Below, one piece after another: positions 52,486-62,918 of a DNA stretch of 64,000 bases. Each line of letters starts with the position of its first letter. Position 1 is the stretch's first letter. The position numbers and the translations under genes are program-made. A model generated the notes under the pieces. It did no database searches. It was not told where the DNA came from and worked only from the letters and a program-made list of their open reading frames with translations. Origin of the DNA: SZAS-79 sp963844255. Its GTDB lineage: Bacteria; Pseudomonadota; Gammaproteobacteria; Burkholderiales; SG8-39. Where the stretch lies: contig CAWJNP010000035.1 in assembly GCA_963844255.1 (NCBI GenBank), positions 1 through 64,000 of the forward strand, read 5' to 3'.

Positions 52486-52736
52486 TTTTCTGTTCCGGGC
52501 AGAAAAATCTGTTTGTTTTCTAGTATCTTAGCAGTATGACTGCGCAAGCCGCGCGACTCTGCGCCGGCCGCGAAGCCGGGTTTCCGTTGCGTGGAGTGCC
52601 AGTTTCGCTATGCGTACGACAAACACGATGTCGCTGCGCGTGCACTCCCCGCGGTTGTGCAGACGGCTGTGAGTACAATCCCGCTGCGGGAACACTGGCC
52701 GGACTGGGCTGGGCCGCACCCTACCTGAAGATCTGA

Positions 52737-54230
52737 ATGGGCGCAGAAGAGAACATCGCACCGAAAATCAGCCTCGCGCGACAGCGCGAAGTCGTGGCTG
52801 CGCTGCGTGCGTTCATGCCTGAACACGCGGTGCTGTACCGCGAGGAGGAAACGCGGCCTTACGAGTGTGACGGCCTGTCGGCCTATCGGCAGTTGCCGAT
52901 GGTGGTCGCGCTACCGGAAACCGAAGACCAGGTGTCGCGCATCTTGAGGACCTGCTACGCGATGCGCGTGCCGGTGGTGCCGCGGGGCGCGGGGACGGGC
53001 CTGTCCGGTGGGGCACTGCCCTCGGCGGAAGGTGTGCTCCTGGGCATGGCGAAGTTCAACCGGATACTCTCGATCGACCCGCGTGCGTGCACCGCGCGTG
53101 TCCAGCCCGGCGTCAGAAACGCTGCAATCTCGGAGGCGGCTGCAATGCATCGCCTCTACTACGCGCCGGACCCGTCGAGCCAGATCGCCTGCACGATCGG
53201 CGGGAACATCGCCGAGAATTCGGGCGGACTGCACTGTCTGAAGTACGGCCTGACCGTGCACAATGTGTTGCGGGTGCGGGGCTACACGATCGAGGGCGAA
53301 CCGGTCGAGTTCGGCTCCGAGGCGCTGGACGCACCCGGATTCGACCTGCTTGCGCTGGCCATCGGGTCGGAGGGCATGCTTGCGGTGACCGTGGAAGCGA
53401 CGGTAAAGCTCGTCCCCAAACCGGAAGTGGCGCGAGTGATCATGGCCTCGTTTGCGCAAGTGGAGACGGCCGGCAATGCCGTGGCAGACATGATCGGCGC
53501 CGGCATCATCCCTGCGGGTCTGGAGATGATGGACCGGCCCGCGACGCACGCGGTGGAGGAGTTTGTGCACGCGGGCTACGATCTCGATGCCGCGGCGATC
53601 CTGTTGTGCGAGTCCGACGGAACCCCTGAAGAGGTGGCCGAGGAAATCGGGCGCATGAAGGATGTCCTGTCGCGCTCGGGCGCGACGCAGCTGCGGGTTT
53701 CAGAGAGCGAGGCGGAGCGCATCCGCTTCTGGGCCGGACGCAAGGCCGCATTCCCTGCCGTGGGACGGATATCTCCGGATTACTACTGCATGGACGGAAC
53801 CATCCCGAAAAAGCGTCTGGGCGAAATGCTGGGCTTCATCGCCGAGATGGAACAGAAGTACGGGCTGCGCTGCCCGAACGTATTTCACGCGGGCGACGGC
53901 AACCTGCATCCGCTGATTCTCTATGATGCTAACGCCCCTGACGAACTGCGCCGCACAGAGGAGTTTGCCGCCGAAGTTCTGGAAAAATGTGTGGCTGTCG
54001 GGGGGACGATCACCGGCGAGCACGGCGTGGGGATCGAGAAGATCAACCAGATGTGCGTCCAGTTCGGAGCGCGGGAAATCGAGTTGTTTCTTGCGGTAAA
54101 GAAGGCCTACGACGAGCACGGCTTGCTCAATCCGGGCAAGAACATTCCGACCCTGCACCGGTGCGCCGAATACGGCCGCATGCATGTTCATGCGGGCCGG
54201 TTGCCATTCGCCGACCTGCCGCGGTTCTGA
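52737..54230 (+). CDS. glcD: Glycolate oxidase FAD subunit
   Basis: This is a 497-residue FAD-linked subunit. The PCMH domain shows PRGAGTGLSGGALPSAEG and CTIGGNIAENSGGLHCLKYG. The C-terminal domain has FHAGDGNLHPLILYD and TGEHGVGIEKINQM. It is coupled to glcE one base downstream. Glycolate is oxidised to glyoxylate in the membrane-bound complex. Confidence 0.95.
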   Translation: MGAEENIAPKISLARQREVVAALRAFMPEHAVLYREEETRPYECDGLSAYRQLPMVVALPETEDQVSRILRTCYAMRVPVVPRGAGTGLSGGALPSAEGVLLGMAKFNRILSIDPRACTARVQPGVRNAAISEAAAMHRLYYAPDPSSQIACTIGGNIAENSGGLHCLKYGLTVHNVLRVRGYTIEGEPVEFGSEALDAPGFDLLALAIGSEGMLAVTVEATVKLVPKPEVARVIMASFAQVETAGNAVADMIGAGIIPAGLEMMDRPATHAVEEFVHAGYDLDAAAILLCESDGTPEEVAEEIGRMKDVLSRSGATQLRVSESEAERIRFWAGRKAAFPAVGRISPDYYCMDGTIPKKRLGEMLGFIAEMEQKYGLRCPNVFHAGDGNLHPLILYDANAPDELRRTEEFAAEVLEKCVAVGGTITGEHGVGIEKINQMCVQFGAREIELFLAVKKAYDEHGLLNPGKNIPTLHRCAEYGRMHVHAGRLPFADLPRF

Positions 54231-54231
54231 C

Positions 54232-55320
54232 ATGGGGCTCGCTGCAGACAGCACGCTGAGCCGTTTTGCGGACCGTATTCGCGCTGCGTCAGAAGGTGGC
54301 GGCCGCTTGTGCATCCGCGGGCGCGGCACCAAGGACTTCTACGGCGGGCCGCTCGAGGGCGACACGCTGGACGCGAGCGAATACAAGGGCATCACCAGTT
54401 ACGAGCCAACGGAACTGGTGCTGACTGCGCGCTGTGGAACCCCGCTCGCCGAAATCGAGGAAGCACTTGCCGCACGGCACCAGATGCTGGCCTTCGAGCC
54501 GCCGCACTTCGGGTCGGGTGCCACTGTGGGGGGATGCATCGCGGCGGGCCTGGCGGGTCCGCGACGCGCAGCCAACGGGCTCTACTACGGCGCCGTACGC
54601 GATTTCGTCCTGGGTTGCAGTCTCATGGACGGTCGCGGCAACGCCATGCGCTTTGGCGGGCAGGTGATGAAGAACGTTGCCGGTTACGACGTGTCCCGGC
54701 TGGCCGTGGGTTCAATGGGCACACTCGGACTGATTCTGGACGTGTCGTTGAAAGTACTGCCGATCCCCGTGGCTTCGGGAACCCTCCGATTCGCCATGAA
54801 CGAGCGGGATACGCTTGCGAAGCTCAACGAATGGGCGGGACTGCCGCTGCCGGTCAGCGCGAGCGTCTGGACTCAGGGCACCCTTACGGTGCGACTCGAG
54901 GGTGCTGCGGCTGCGGTCGACGCCGCGCGCGGCAGATTGGGCGGCGAGTCTGTCGAAGCGACACACGCTGTACCGTTCTGGCGAGGCATACGCGAACAGG
55001 AAGACGAATTTTTCGCCCAGCCCGGCGCGCTGTGGCGCCTCTCGCTGCCCTCGACCGCTGGTCCGGTTTCTCTCGCGGGCGAACAGCTCATCGAATGGGG
55101 TGGTGCGTTGCGCTGGTGGAAAACCGGTGCGGACGCGTCCACGGTGCGGGCAATTGCAAAGGCAGCCGGCGGGCACGCGACCCTGTTCCGCGGCGGCGAC
55201 CGCCAGGCAGGTGCTTTTTCTCCACTGGATGCGGTACTTTCCCGCCTGCATCGGAACCTCAAGGCGACCTTCGACCCGGCCGGTGTCTTCAACCATGGCC
55301 GGCTGTACCCCGAATGGTGA
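54232..55320 (+). CDS. glcE: Glycolate oxidase FAD-binding subunit GlcE
   Basis: This is a 362-residue second FAD subunit with CIRGRGTKDFYGG, GSGATVGGCIAAGLAGPRRA and QVMKNVAGYDVSRLAVGSMG, all typical of GlcE. Start ATG 54232 is one base after the glcD stop. The gene is convergent with a TPR-like gene that separates it from glcF. Confidence 0.94.
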   Translation: MGLAADSTLSRFADRIRAASEGGGRLCIRGRGTKDFYGGPLEGDTLDASEYKGITSYEPTELVLTARCGTPLAEIEEALAARHQMLAFEPPHFGSGATVGGCIAAGLAGPRRAANGLYYGAVRDFVLGCSLMDGRGNAMRFGGQVMKNVAGYDVSRLAVGSMGTLGLILDVSLKVLPIPVASGTLRFAMNERDTLAKLNEWAGLPLPVSASVWTQGTLTVRLEGAAAAVDAARGRLGGESVEATHAVPFWRGIREQEDEFFAQPGALWRLSLPSTAGPVSLAGEQLIEWGGALRWWKTGADASTVRAIAKAAGGHATLFRGGDRQAGAFSPLDAVLSRLHRNLKATFDPAGVFNHGRLYPEW

Positions 55321-55363
55321 GCTCGGTGACCTCAGTGAACTCCGAGAGCCTGGTGAGCCGGCC

Positions 55364-56014
55364 TCAGGACGAAGTTTGCGCCTGCCGCTGCAGTTCTTCG
55401 GCACGCGCGCGTGCAAAGTTAGCGAACCCCGCCTCAGGATACCGTTCGACGAGTTCCAGATACAGGCGGCGTGCTGTTTCCAGCTGCCCCGAGACCGCGG
55501 CCTTTCCTGCGACCTCTGCGAGCTTCTTCTCTGCGGCGACGGCGTCGCCGGCCGCGATCGCGCCCGCATGCAGTGCCCATCCGGCATCAAGGTATGCGCG
55601 TCTTTCCAGCAGCGTCTGGCCGAGTTTGTCGAGTGTGCCGGCATCGAGCGTGAGTTGGTCGCGCAGGGCGGAAAATTCTTCGAACAGGCCCGCCGCGAGC
55701 GCCATGTCCGTTGATCTCACGGCTGATGCGATCGAACGCGTCGCAAGTGCCGCCCGGGACAGGCGAGGCATTTCCCGGGCTTGCACGGGCGCTATGGGTG
55801 TTTCAGGGATTTCGGGTGCGGCGTCCGCAGACTGCAGGAACGCAGCGAAGCGCTCCTCTTCGTCCGTTTGTGCGGCGCTGCCTTCGCGCCGGTCGTTCCA
55901 CGCGTATGCCGCCAGCGCGACCATCGGCGCGACGAATGCTCCCCAGAAGCCGAATCCGGCGTATCCGGCGATGGCGGCGAGCGAAAATATGACGGACCAG
56001 TTTCGGCGACGCAC
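55364..56014 (-). CDS. Membrane protein with TPR-like C-terminal region
   Basis: This is a 216-residue protein starting at GTG 56014. Two hydrophobic helices near the N-terminus (WSVIFSLAAIAGYAGFGFWG, AFVAPMVALAAYAW) are followed by an acidic linker and a helical, TPR-like C-terminus (ARRLYLELVERYPEAGFANF). It sits in the opposite direction between glcE and glcF. No family name comes to mind. It could serve an unrelated envelope function. Confidence 0.75.
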   Translation of the reverse strand: MRRRNWSVIFSLAAIAGYAGFGFWGAFVAPMVALAAYAWNDRREGSAAQTDEEERFAAFLQSADAAPEIPETPIAPVQAREMPRLSRAALATRSIASAVRSTDMALAAGLFEEFSALRDQLTLDAGTLDKLGQTLLERRAYLDAGWALHAGAIAAGDAVAAEKKLAEVAGKAAVSGQLETARRLYLELVERYPEAGFANFARARAEELQRQAQTSS

Positions 56015-56125
56015 GGACCCAGCCTTCGTGTAAATCCCTGAGTACTATAACTTCTTGTACGGCCGGTCTCCAGAGTACGAGGCGGGCGTCCTTCAGCACC
56101 ATCAACAGGCAGCAGCAAAGAACGA

Positions 56126-57370
56126 ATGCAGACCAGTCTTGCCGAGTTCATCCGCGATACGCCCGAAGGCCGAGAGGCCGACGCGATCCTGCGCAAATGC
56201 GTGCACTGCGGTTTTTGTACCGCGACCTGCCCGACCTACCAGCTACTGGGTGACGAGCTGGACAGTCCGCGCGGGCGGATCTATCTGATCAAGCAGGCGC
56301 TGGAGGGCGAGGCAGTCACTTCGCAGACGCAGCTGCATCTCGACCGTTGCCTCACCTGCCGCTCCTGCGAGACCACCTGTCCCTCCGGCGTCGAGTATGG
56401 TCGCCTGGTCGACATCGGACGAAAGGTCGTGGAAGAGCGTGTGCCGAGGAGCGCATGGGCTGCAATGCAACGCACGGTGCTTGCCGCGGTGCTGCCGCGC
56501 ACGGGCCTGTTCAGTGCGCTGCTGGCCTTGGGCCGGGCAGTGCGGCCGGCGCTGCCCGGTGGTTTGCGCGACAAGATTCCAGCACCGGCTGCCCCGGCCG
56601 GCACCTGGCCGTCGCCGCGACATGCACGGAAAATGCTGGTGCTGGCCGGTTGCGTGCAGCCGGGGTTGGCCCCGGACATCAACGCGGCGGCGGCTCGCGT
56701 GCTCGACCGGCTCGGGATTTCGCTGGTGGAGGCCGGCGGCGCGGGCTGCTGCGGCGCCGTGCGATTTCACCTCAATGCCCAGGCCGCGGGACTCGCCGAC
56801 ATGCGCGCACTGATCGATTTCTGGTGGCCGCACGTTGAGGCAGGGGCGGAAGCGATTGTGATGACGGCGAGCGGCTGCGGCGCGACGGTGAAGGAGTATG
56901 GGCATCTGCTGCGAGATGATCCCGTATACCGCGACAGGGCTGCGCGCATCTCCGGCATGACGCTGGATCTCTCGCAGGTCGTGGCGGCTGAGCGCTCGAC
57001 ATTGACGGCACTGTTGCCGGCACAGACGGCAGCGAGCGACCGGATCGCGTTTCATTCCCCGTGCACGCTGCAGCATGGGCAGAAACTGGGTGGAGTCGTC
57101 GAGCAGCTGTTGGTTGCCGCTGGCTTCGAACTGTCCCCGGTGACGGATGCACACCTGTGTTGTGGGTCTGCAGGCACCTACTCGATCCTTCAGCCGGAAC
57201 TGTCTCAGCGGCTGCGCGCCGGCAAGCTGGACTCGCTGCAGGCAGGCAAGCCCGCCGCGATCGTTACGGCAAACATCGGTTGCCTCACCCATCTTCAATC
57301 GGGGACAGGGACACCGGTGCTGCACTGGATCGAGCTTCTCGATCGGCGCCTGCAGGCAGACTCCGCATAG
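56126..57370 (+). CDS. glcF: Glycolate oxidase iron-sulfur subunit
   Basis: This is a 414-residue subunit. Two 4Fe-4S sites are visible (CVHCGFCTATCP and CLTCRSCETTCPSG), followed by two CCG domains (GGAGCCGAVRFHLN, DAHLCCGSAGTYS). It links GlcD/GlcE to the quinone pool. It is separated from glcE by 800 bp and must use its own promoter. Confidence 0.95.
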   Translation: MQTSLAEFIRDTPEGREADAILRKCVHCGFCTATCPTYQLLGDELDSPRGRIYLIKQALEGEAVTSQTQLHLDRCLTCRSCETTCPSGVEYGRLVDIGRKVVEERVPRSAWAAMQRTVLAAVLPRTGLFSALLALGRAVRPALPGGLRDKIPAPAAPAGTWPSPRHARKMLVLAGCVQPGLAPDINAAAARVLDRLGISLVEAGGAGCCGAVRFHLNAQAAGLADMRALIDFWWPHVEAGAEAIVMTASGCGATVKEYGHLLRDDPVYRDRAARISGMTLDLSQVVAAERSTLTALLPAQTAASDRIAFHSPCTLQHGQKLGGVVEQLLVAAGFELSPVTDAHLCCGSAGTYSILQPELSQRLRAGKLDSLQAGKPAAIVTANIGCLTHLQSGTGTPVLHWIELLDRRLQADSA

Positions 57371-57581
57371 CGGAAGTGCGATCGAGGCGGTGCTGAAATC
57401 GCTGGAGGCGATGAGGGCTTCGGAATTCGCGAGGGTTCACCGTCCGTGCGCCACCGGCGTACCGTTCGTCGGAATCTGCCGGGCGAAGTGAAAGAAATCG
57501 TCACGCGCGCGCATTGCTACCCGGCGTGCGCTGCGGTCGGCAACTAAGGTGGCGTATCGATATAGAAGCGAAGGGGGGGCG

Positions 57582-60260
57582 ATGAATACAGCAGGCCACG
57601 CCCGGGATGGTTCAGAGTTCGTAGCGGAGCAGGCGGGTCGCGCTTTCGATGCGGCCAGGATCTCGCATCTGTATCGCAGCGCGGTTCCCGCGTACATCGC
57701 GTCTCCCGTATACGTAGGCATGCTGATGCTCGTGCTCTGGGAAACCGATTCCGCGGGACCACTGCTTGCCTGGTTCACCGGAATGGTGACGTTGAGCCTG
57801 ATTCGAGCCGCCGTGCACTTCGCCTACATACGCTCCGATCAGTCGGATTTCGCGCTCTGGGAGCGGCGGTTCGTTCTGGGCACGCTGGCGGTCGGAGCGG
57901 CCTGGGCGGCCGCCCCCCTGCTGTTTTTCCCGTCCGCCACGCTGGTGGGAAAGCTGGCGATCGTCTTCGTGATCGGCGGAGCGTTGATCGGTGCAGCAGG
58001 GCTGTATTCGGCGAGCCGCGCCGCCTTCCTCGCCTTCCTGGTGTTTCCGATGGCCGGATCGACCTACAGCCTCGTAGTGCAGCCCGGCAATGCGTACCGC
58101 ATGATGGCCGTGATGCTGGTTCTGTTCATCGTCCTGCTTGCACTGGTCTATTCCCAGTTGCGGCGCAGTGTGACGGCGACGCTTCGGATCCGGTTCAGGA
58201 ATGATGCCCTGATCGATCGTCTGGCCGCCAGTGAGGGTCGTCTGCGCGATGCGATCGAGAATTCGCCCGACGGCATCGCGCTGTACGACAAAAGCGACAG
58301 GCTGGTCACCTGCAATGCGACATTTGCGGCCCTGTACGCGCCGGGGAAGGGCCCCGATACTCTGGAGGGAACGCCATTCCGCGCTATCGCAGAGGCTGCG
58401 TTCGACCATGCGGAGCGTATCCCGGAGGGGGCGCGCGCCGACCGCGACGGCTGGATCGAGGCTCGCGTGCAGCGCCATCTTGCGGGTGACGGCGCGTTGC
58501 GCCAGTACCGTGCCCGCGATGGCCGCTGGCTCCAGGGCAAGACGGTACGCACGCCACTGGGAGGGCTGGTCGGCGTGTTCACTGACATCAGCGAGGCCAA
58601 GCGCGCCCAGGCCGCATATCAGTCGCTGGTTGCAGAGGAAGACATGATTTTCGACGTCCTCCCGGTAGGCATCATGTTCGTGGAACAACGCCGGATCGTG
58701 CGCTGCAACCGGCGGATGGAACAGATGCTCGGTTACGAACCCGGGGAGCTCATAGGCAAGGCCACCCGGGATCTGTACGGTTCGGAACGCTCGTGGAAAA
58801 CGGTCGGAAACGATATCTATGCACGGCTCAAGCGCGGGGTGATTGTGGAGGACGACACGCGGCTGATCTGCAAGGACGGATCCACGCTGTGGTGCCGCAG
58901 CCTGGGAAGGGCGATCGACAGCAACCAGCCGGAAGCGGGCGCAATATTTGCGATCTCCGACGTACACGAGCGACATGCGGCCGAACGCGCATTGCGCGAG
59001 AGTGAGGCGATGTATCGAAATCTGGTCGAAACATCGAACGATCTGATCTGGTCGGTCGATCTCGAGGGACGATGGACCTATCTGAACGGGGTCGCCGTGC
59101 GCCGCATCTGGGGTGGTGCTGCCTCGGAGATGCTGGGCAAGCCCTTCAAGAACTACGTTTCACCCGAGGTCCGCGAGAGGGACCAGGCGGTATTCGGCCG
59201 GATACTCGCGGGTGAGCATGTGCAGAATTACGAAACGCGCCACCTGCGTGGCGACGGCGGGCATGTCGACCTATCCTTCAACGTGATACCCCTGCGCGAC
59301 CCGTCCGGCGCGATCATCGGTGCCACCGGTACGGCGCGCGACGTTACCCAGGCCAAGCTGGCCGATGCGGCGCTCTACGAGAGCGTGGAAAGGCTGCGCC
59401 TTGCGGTCGATGCAGCCGATCTCTACTACTGGGAATGGAGCGTATCGGAGGACAGGTTCTCCTGGGGCCGCGAACCCGGTGGGCTGCTCGGCTCACCTGC
59501 CGAGGACGGGCAGCCGTATCCGGACCTGCGCACCCTCGTACACGCCGACGACCGCGAGCGTTTCAACGCGGCTGCGAAGCGGACGCTTGAAACGGGTGAA
59601 GCCTACTTCTGCGAATTCCGAATCGTGGGGCCCGAGGGGCGTATCCGCTGGCTAGCCGCGCGTGGCAAGCTGGTCTCCGGGAACGGCGGCCGGGCCGAGC
59701 GAATCATCGGTGTGTCGCAGGACGTCAGCGACAGAAAACGCCACGAGGAGGAAGTCCAGTTCCTTGCATATCACGACACCCTGACGGGACTGCCGAACCG
59801 GCGCCTGCTTGACGACCGCCTGCGGCAGGCGGTGTACTCGGCCCAGCGGCGCGATGCGCGACTTGCGGTGATGGTGATCGACCTGGACCACTTCAAGAAC
59901 GTCAACGATACGCTCGGACACAAGGCGGGCGACGCGGTGCTGCGCGAAGTCGCCAACCGACTGGCAGGCTGCGTTCGCAAGGCCGACACGCTTGCCCGGC
60001 AGGGCGGGGACGAGTTTGTAATCGTGATCCCCGAACTGCCCCTGGAAGCGGATTGTGCCGTGGTGGCGGAAAAGATCCTGCGTACCCTGTCACCTGAAAT
60101 CCTCGTCGATGGACGGGGATTCACCATCGGGGCGAGCATCGGGATCAGCCAGTTTCCCGGAGACGCGGGCGACGGGGAGTCGTTGCTGCGAAACGCGGAT
60201 GTCGCCATGTATCGCGCCAAGGAACTCGGCCGCAACAACTACCGTTTCTACGGAAGGTAA
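57582..60260 (+). CDS. Membrane-anchored PAS-GGDEF diguanylate cyclase
   Basis: This is an 892-residue signalling protein. Residues ~25-200 are a helical membrane region of six or so segments. Four PAS/PAC-like modules follow (NSPDGIALYDKSDRLVTCNA, EEDMIFDVLPVGIMFVEQRR, ETSNDLIWSVDLEGRWTYLN, AADLYYWEWSVSEDRFSWGR). The GGDEF domain has the intact active site RQGGDEFVIV. The upstream RKAD is five residues before it, matching the RxxD inhibitory site, so product inhibition by c-di-GMP is expected. No EAL domain is present. Start ATG 57582 is preceded by AAGGGGGGG. Confidence 0.94.
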   Translation: MNTAGHARDGSEFVAEQAGRAFDAARISHLYRSAVPAYIASPVYVGMLMLVLWETDSAGPLLAWFTGMVTLSLIRAAVHFAYIRSDQSDFALWERRFVLGTLAVGAAWAAAPLLFFPSATLVGKLAIVFVIGGALIGAAGLYSASRAAFLAFLVFPMAGSTYSLVVQPGNAYRMMAVMLVLFIVLLALVYSQLRRSVTATLRIRFRNDALIDRLAASEGRLRDAIENSPDGIALYDKSDRLVTCNATFAALYAPGKGPDTLEGTPFRAIAEAAFDHAERIPEGARADRDGWIEARVQRHLAGDGALRQYRARDGRWLQGKTVRTPLGGLVGVFTDISEAKRAQAAYQSLVAEEDMIFDVLPVGIMFVEQRRIVRCNRRMEQMLGYEPGELIGKATRDLYGSERSWKTVGNDIYARLKRGVIVEDDTRLICKDGSTLWCRSLGRAIDSNQPEAGAIFAISDVHERHAAERALRESEAMYRNLVETSNDLIWSVDLEGRWTYLNGVAVRRIWGGAASEMLGKPFKNYVSPEVRERDQAVFGRILAGEHVQNYETRHLRGDGGHVDLSFNVIPLRDPSGAIIGATGTARDVTQAKLADAALYESVERLRLAVDAADLYYWEWSVSEDRFSWGREPGGLLGSPAEDGQPYPDLRTLVHADDRERFNAAAKRTLETGEAYFCEFRIVGPEGRIRWLAARGKLVSGNGGRAERIIGVSQDVSDRKRHEEEVQFLAYHDTLTGLPNRRLLDDRLRQAVYSAQRRDARLAVMVIDLDHFKNVNDTLGHKAGDAVLREVANRLAGCVRKADTLARQGGDEFVIVIPELPLEADCAVVAEKILRTLSPEILVDGRGFTIGASIGISQFPGDAGDGESLLRNADVAMYRAKELGRNNYRFYGR

Positions 60261-60295
60261 CTGAGGGCCCCGCGCCTGCGGTAGAGTGCGGGCCC

Positions 60296-61399
60296 ATGTC
60301 AGTATTCAACGACCGCCTGCCTGACCGGCCGGGCAGCCGCAACTTTTCCCAGTTCCTTCGTCTGGCGCGTTTCCTCTCGCCCTACCGGTTGCGAATCGCC
60401 TGCGCGGTGGGCGCGCTGCTTGTCGCCGCGGCCTGCGTACTTGCGCTTGGCCAGGGCCTGCGTTACGTGATCGATGCGGGATTCGCCGCTGCGAGCCCGG
60501 CCGTACTCGACCGCGCGCTGGGAGCGACCATCGGGCTCGCGGTCGTGCTCTCGCTGTCAACGTACGCGCGTTTCTACCTCATGCTCAGCACGGGAGAGCG
60601 AGTGATTGCCGACATACGGCGCGCGGTGTTCGACCACCTGCTGCGATTTGCTCCGGGCTATTTCGAAACCGTGCGCACCGGCGAGGTGATTTCCCGCCTC
60701 ACCAACGACACGACGCTGTTGCAGGCGGTGGTCGGGTACGGGTTTTCGCTTGCGCTGCGAAACGCGCTCCTGCTTGCGGGTGCGCTCTGCATGCTGGTCT
60801 ACACGAACTTCAGGCTGACGCTGATCGTGCTGGTGCTCGGGCCGCTGATCGTGCTGCCGATCGCGGTACTCGGCCGGCGCGTACGGGGCGCTTCGCGCGC
60901 AAGCCAGGACCGGGTCGCGGATGTGAGCGCCTTCATCGACGAAGCGCTGCACGAGGTGCGCACCGTGCAGGCCTACGTGCATGAAGATGCGACCCGCCGC
61001 GCGTTTGCCGCGCACGTGGAGGCGGCCTACGCGACAGGCGTGCGCCGGATCGGCCAGTCTGCGCTGCTGGTCGGGTTGATCATGCTGATCGTATTCGGCG
61101 GTGTCGGCGTGATCCTCTGGATGGGAGGGCACGATGTTCTGGATGGGCGGCTGACCGCCGGCGATCTGTCTGCGTTCGTGTTCTACAGCGCGATCGCCGC
61201 GGGTTCCGTCGCAGCCATTTCAGAGGTTCTGTCGGACCTGCAGCGCGCGGCCGGTGCGACCGAGCGCCTGGTGGAATTGCTCGAAACCGAGCCGGCGATC
61301 AGCGCGCCGGCCCGGCCGGCCGTGCTGCCTGAACTGGGCGCCGGTGGTGTGGCGTTCGACGCGGTGAGCTTCGCCTATCCGGCGGCGGCCGGGCACGAC
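60296..61399 (+). pseudogene. MsbA-like ABC exporter, truncated before the ATPase domain
   Basis: The first ~368 residues of an ABC exporter half-transporter are present. They include an N-terminal cytoplasmic stretch, six transmembrane helices (LRIACAVGALLVAAACVLAL, etc.), the coupling helix RTGEVISRLTNDTTLLQAVV and the start of the nucleotide-binding domain (GVAFDAVSFAYPAAAGHD). The usual sequence then gives way at about 61400 to the IS1634-type element. Walker A, signature and Walker B are all missing. As drawn it cannot be functional. The cause may be the junction described under findings. Confidence 0.85.
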
Positions 61400-62392
61400 T
61401 CTCGGCAAGCGAGTTCAGTCGTAAATTGCGGCGCCTCGGCACTGTCGTGACGTCTTGGCCTTTTTCTTCACATTCTTTTCGAATGTTTTTCGCAAGTGTT
61501 TCATATTCTCTCTCATACGCTTTTTTCGAAAACACAATGAGCCATCGTTGGGTAACTCCCGCATAGGTTTCCTGCACTTCCCGATAGCTGTACCCCTCTT
61601 GATCAGATGGAGTGAGGTGTGAGGAATCAGTCTCGAGTATTCGTTCTCTTGCCTGCCTGATCGTTTCAGGTACTCGTGTCACCCATCTGATGTCTGACAT
61701 TTGCGAAAGTCCTTCTTTGGTATATAGCGCACTGTCGGCGACAAAATACGGAAGTCGTTTCGCGCGAAACTGTTTCTTGTATTCTGCAATGCTTTTGTGG
61801 AAACTTTTCTTGTCGCTCTCGTTGCCACTTAAGACTTCCAGCCATACTGGTATCGTACTGCGATGCGCACACATCAATGAGAGAATAACTTGATTGAGCT
61901 CTGGATGTTGGTCTTTCGAAAACCCTTTGGTGATGGATACGACTTCCGGATCATCTTCGTGTTTTCGTTCCCCACTTACGTCGTACTCTCCATGCAAAGA
62001 GAACGTCGTCGAATCCAGATGCACAAAACGATGTTTGATTCCCGCTGCCGACAATGCTCGACTGCTAACTGAGTAAAATACTTCGGTGATTCCGTTCTCA
62101 TACAACGCATCCAGCGCAGTCCCCAGACAATCATCATGCAAATCTGAAGCCTGAACGCCTTCTGCGATGAGCAACTCAACCGGCCGATTCTCGTAAAACT
62201 GGGGTGTCAGATACAACGCTTTATTGCTAAATCCCAGAGCATTGACGATCATCGCTTTGACCGCCGTTCCCACGCTGATCTTCCTCCCTGGTAAGTTTAC
62301 AATACGATCAATATTCTCAACGATTCTTGCTTCGTCACACATGCCCGCTACGATCCCAGGTGTTGCAGGAGCTTCGCTTCATACGTACTCAT
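61400..62392 (-). mobile_element. IS1634-family transposase, truncated 3' end and frameshifted
   Basis: The frame codes for ~330 residues of an IS1634-type (DDE, DUF4277 N-terminal) transposase. Landmarks are GIVAGMCDEARIVENIDRIV near the N-terminus, the first catalytic Asp in HLDSTTFSLHGEYDV and a second in YFVADSALYTKEGL. Family members are ~550 residues, so the C-terminal third is missing at the junction near 61400. The start MSTYEAKLLQHL at ATG 62392 (GGAGGGG upstream) is one frame away from the body, with a single-base loss at ~62365. No terminal inverted repeats could be assigned. Confidence 0.8.
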
Positions 62393-62507
62393 GTTCCCCT
62401 CCGGGAAGAGGATATCAGGTACAATAAAGGAGTAATACTAGTCATATGTTAAGTAAGTTGCGGGTAAGAAAATCCTCAGAGTTGCCTATAGAGGTGCGGA
62501 AAGTGGG

Positions 62508-62880
62508 ATTCGCGATACCGGGATAACTCACGCGCTGCTGGGAATTTAGACCGAAAATGACTTGCTTGGGCACCCAGTATATGGTTCATCTTGGGAGAGC
62601 TACTGCATTGAACAAATCTGCAGTGGGCTGTCAAATTGGACCCCATCGTACATCAAACGGAAACGAGATGACCTCATTTTGGAGAAAGGGACCCGCAAAG
62701 TCGCAATTGAGATGAGGTCAGCTCCACGGCAACTATTGGAGCGGGTTTCTATCACGCTCTAGCCGATCTTGGAATAGCTGACGCACACATCGTTGCCCTG
62801 TACAAATGGATGAGCTGTATCTGATAAAACCTGGAGTGCAGGTAAGTTCGATCCAGCAACTTGTCACGCATTTGACTTCC
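62508..62880 (+). pseudogene. Decayed C-terminal domain of a DUF4143-type AAA ATPase
   Basis: Read across one in-frame stop (TAG 62547-62549) and two frameshifts, the sequence gives RDTGITHALLGI-TENDLL, GHPVYGSSWESYCIEQI, DDLILEKGTRKVAIE, then GFYHALADLGIADAHIVALY and DELYLIKPGVQVSSIQQLVT. This is the pattern of the DUF4143 domain found at the C-terminus of prokaryotic AAA ATPases of unknown role. The ATPase half would be upstream but is not visible, so only a remnant remains. Confidence 0.75.
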
Positions 62881-62918
62881 CGAATTTCAACTGATTAGGA
62901 ATTGGGGAAAAGTAGTGA

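Noticed and set aside
52536..52736. 66-residue open frame directly before glcD
   Set aside because: Cys/Arg-rich with no hydrophobic or domain pattern and no ribosome site. It looks like leader sequence open by chance.
62393..62507. Terminal inverted repeat of the IS1634-type element
   Set aside because: The sequence upstream of the transposase shows no repeat that can be matched to the other end, because that end is missing.
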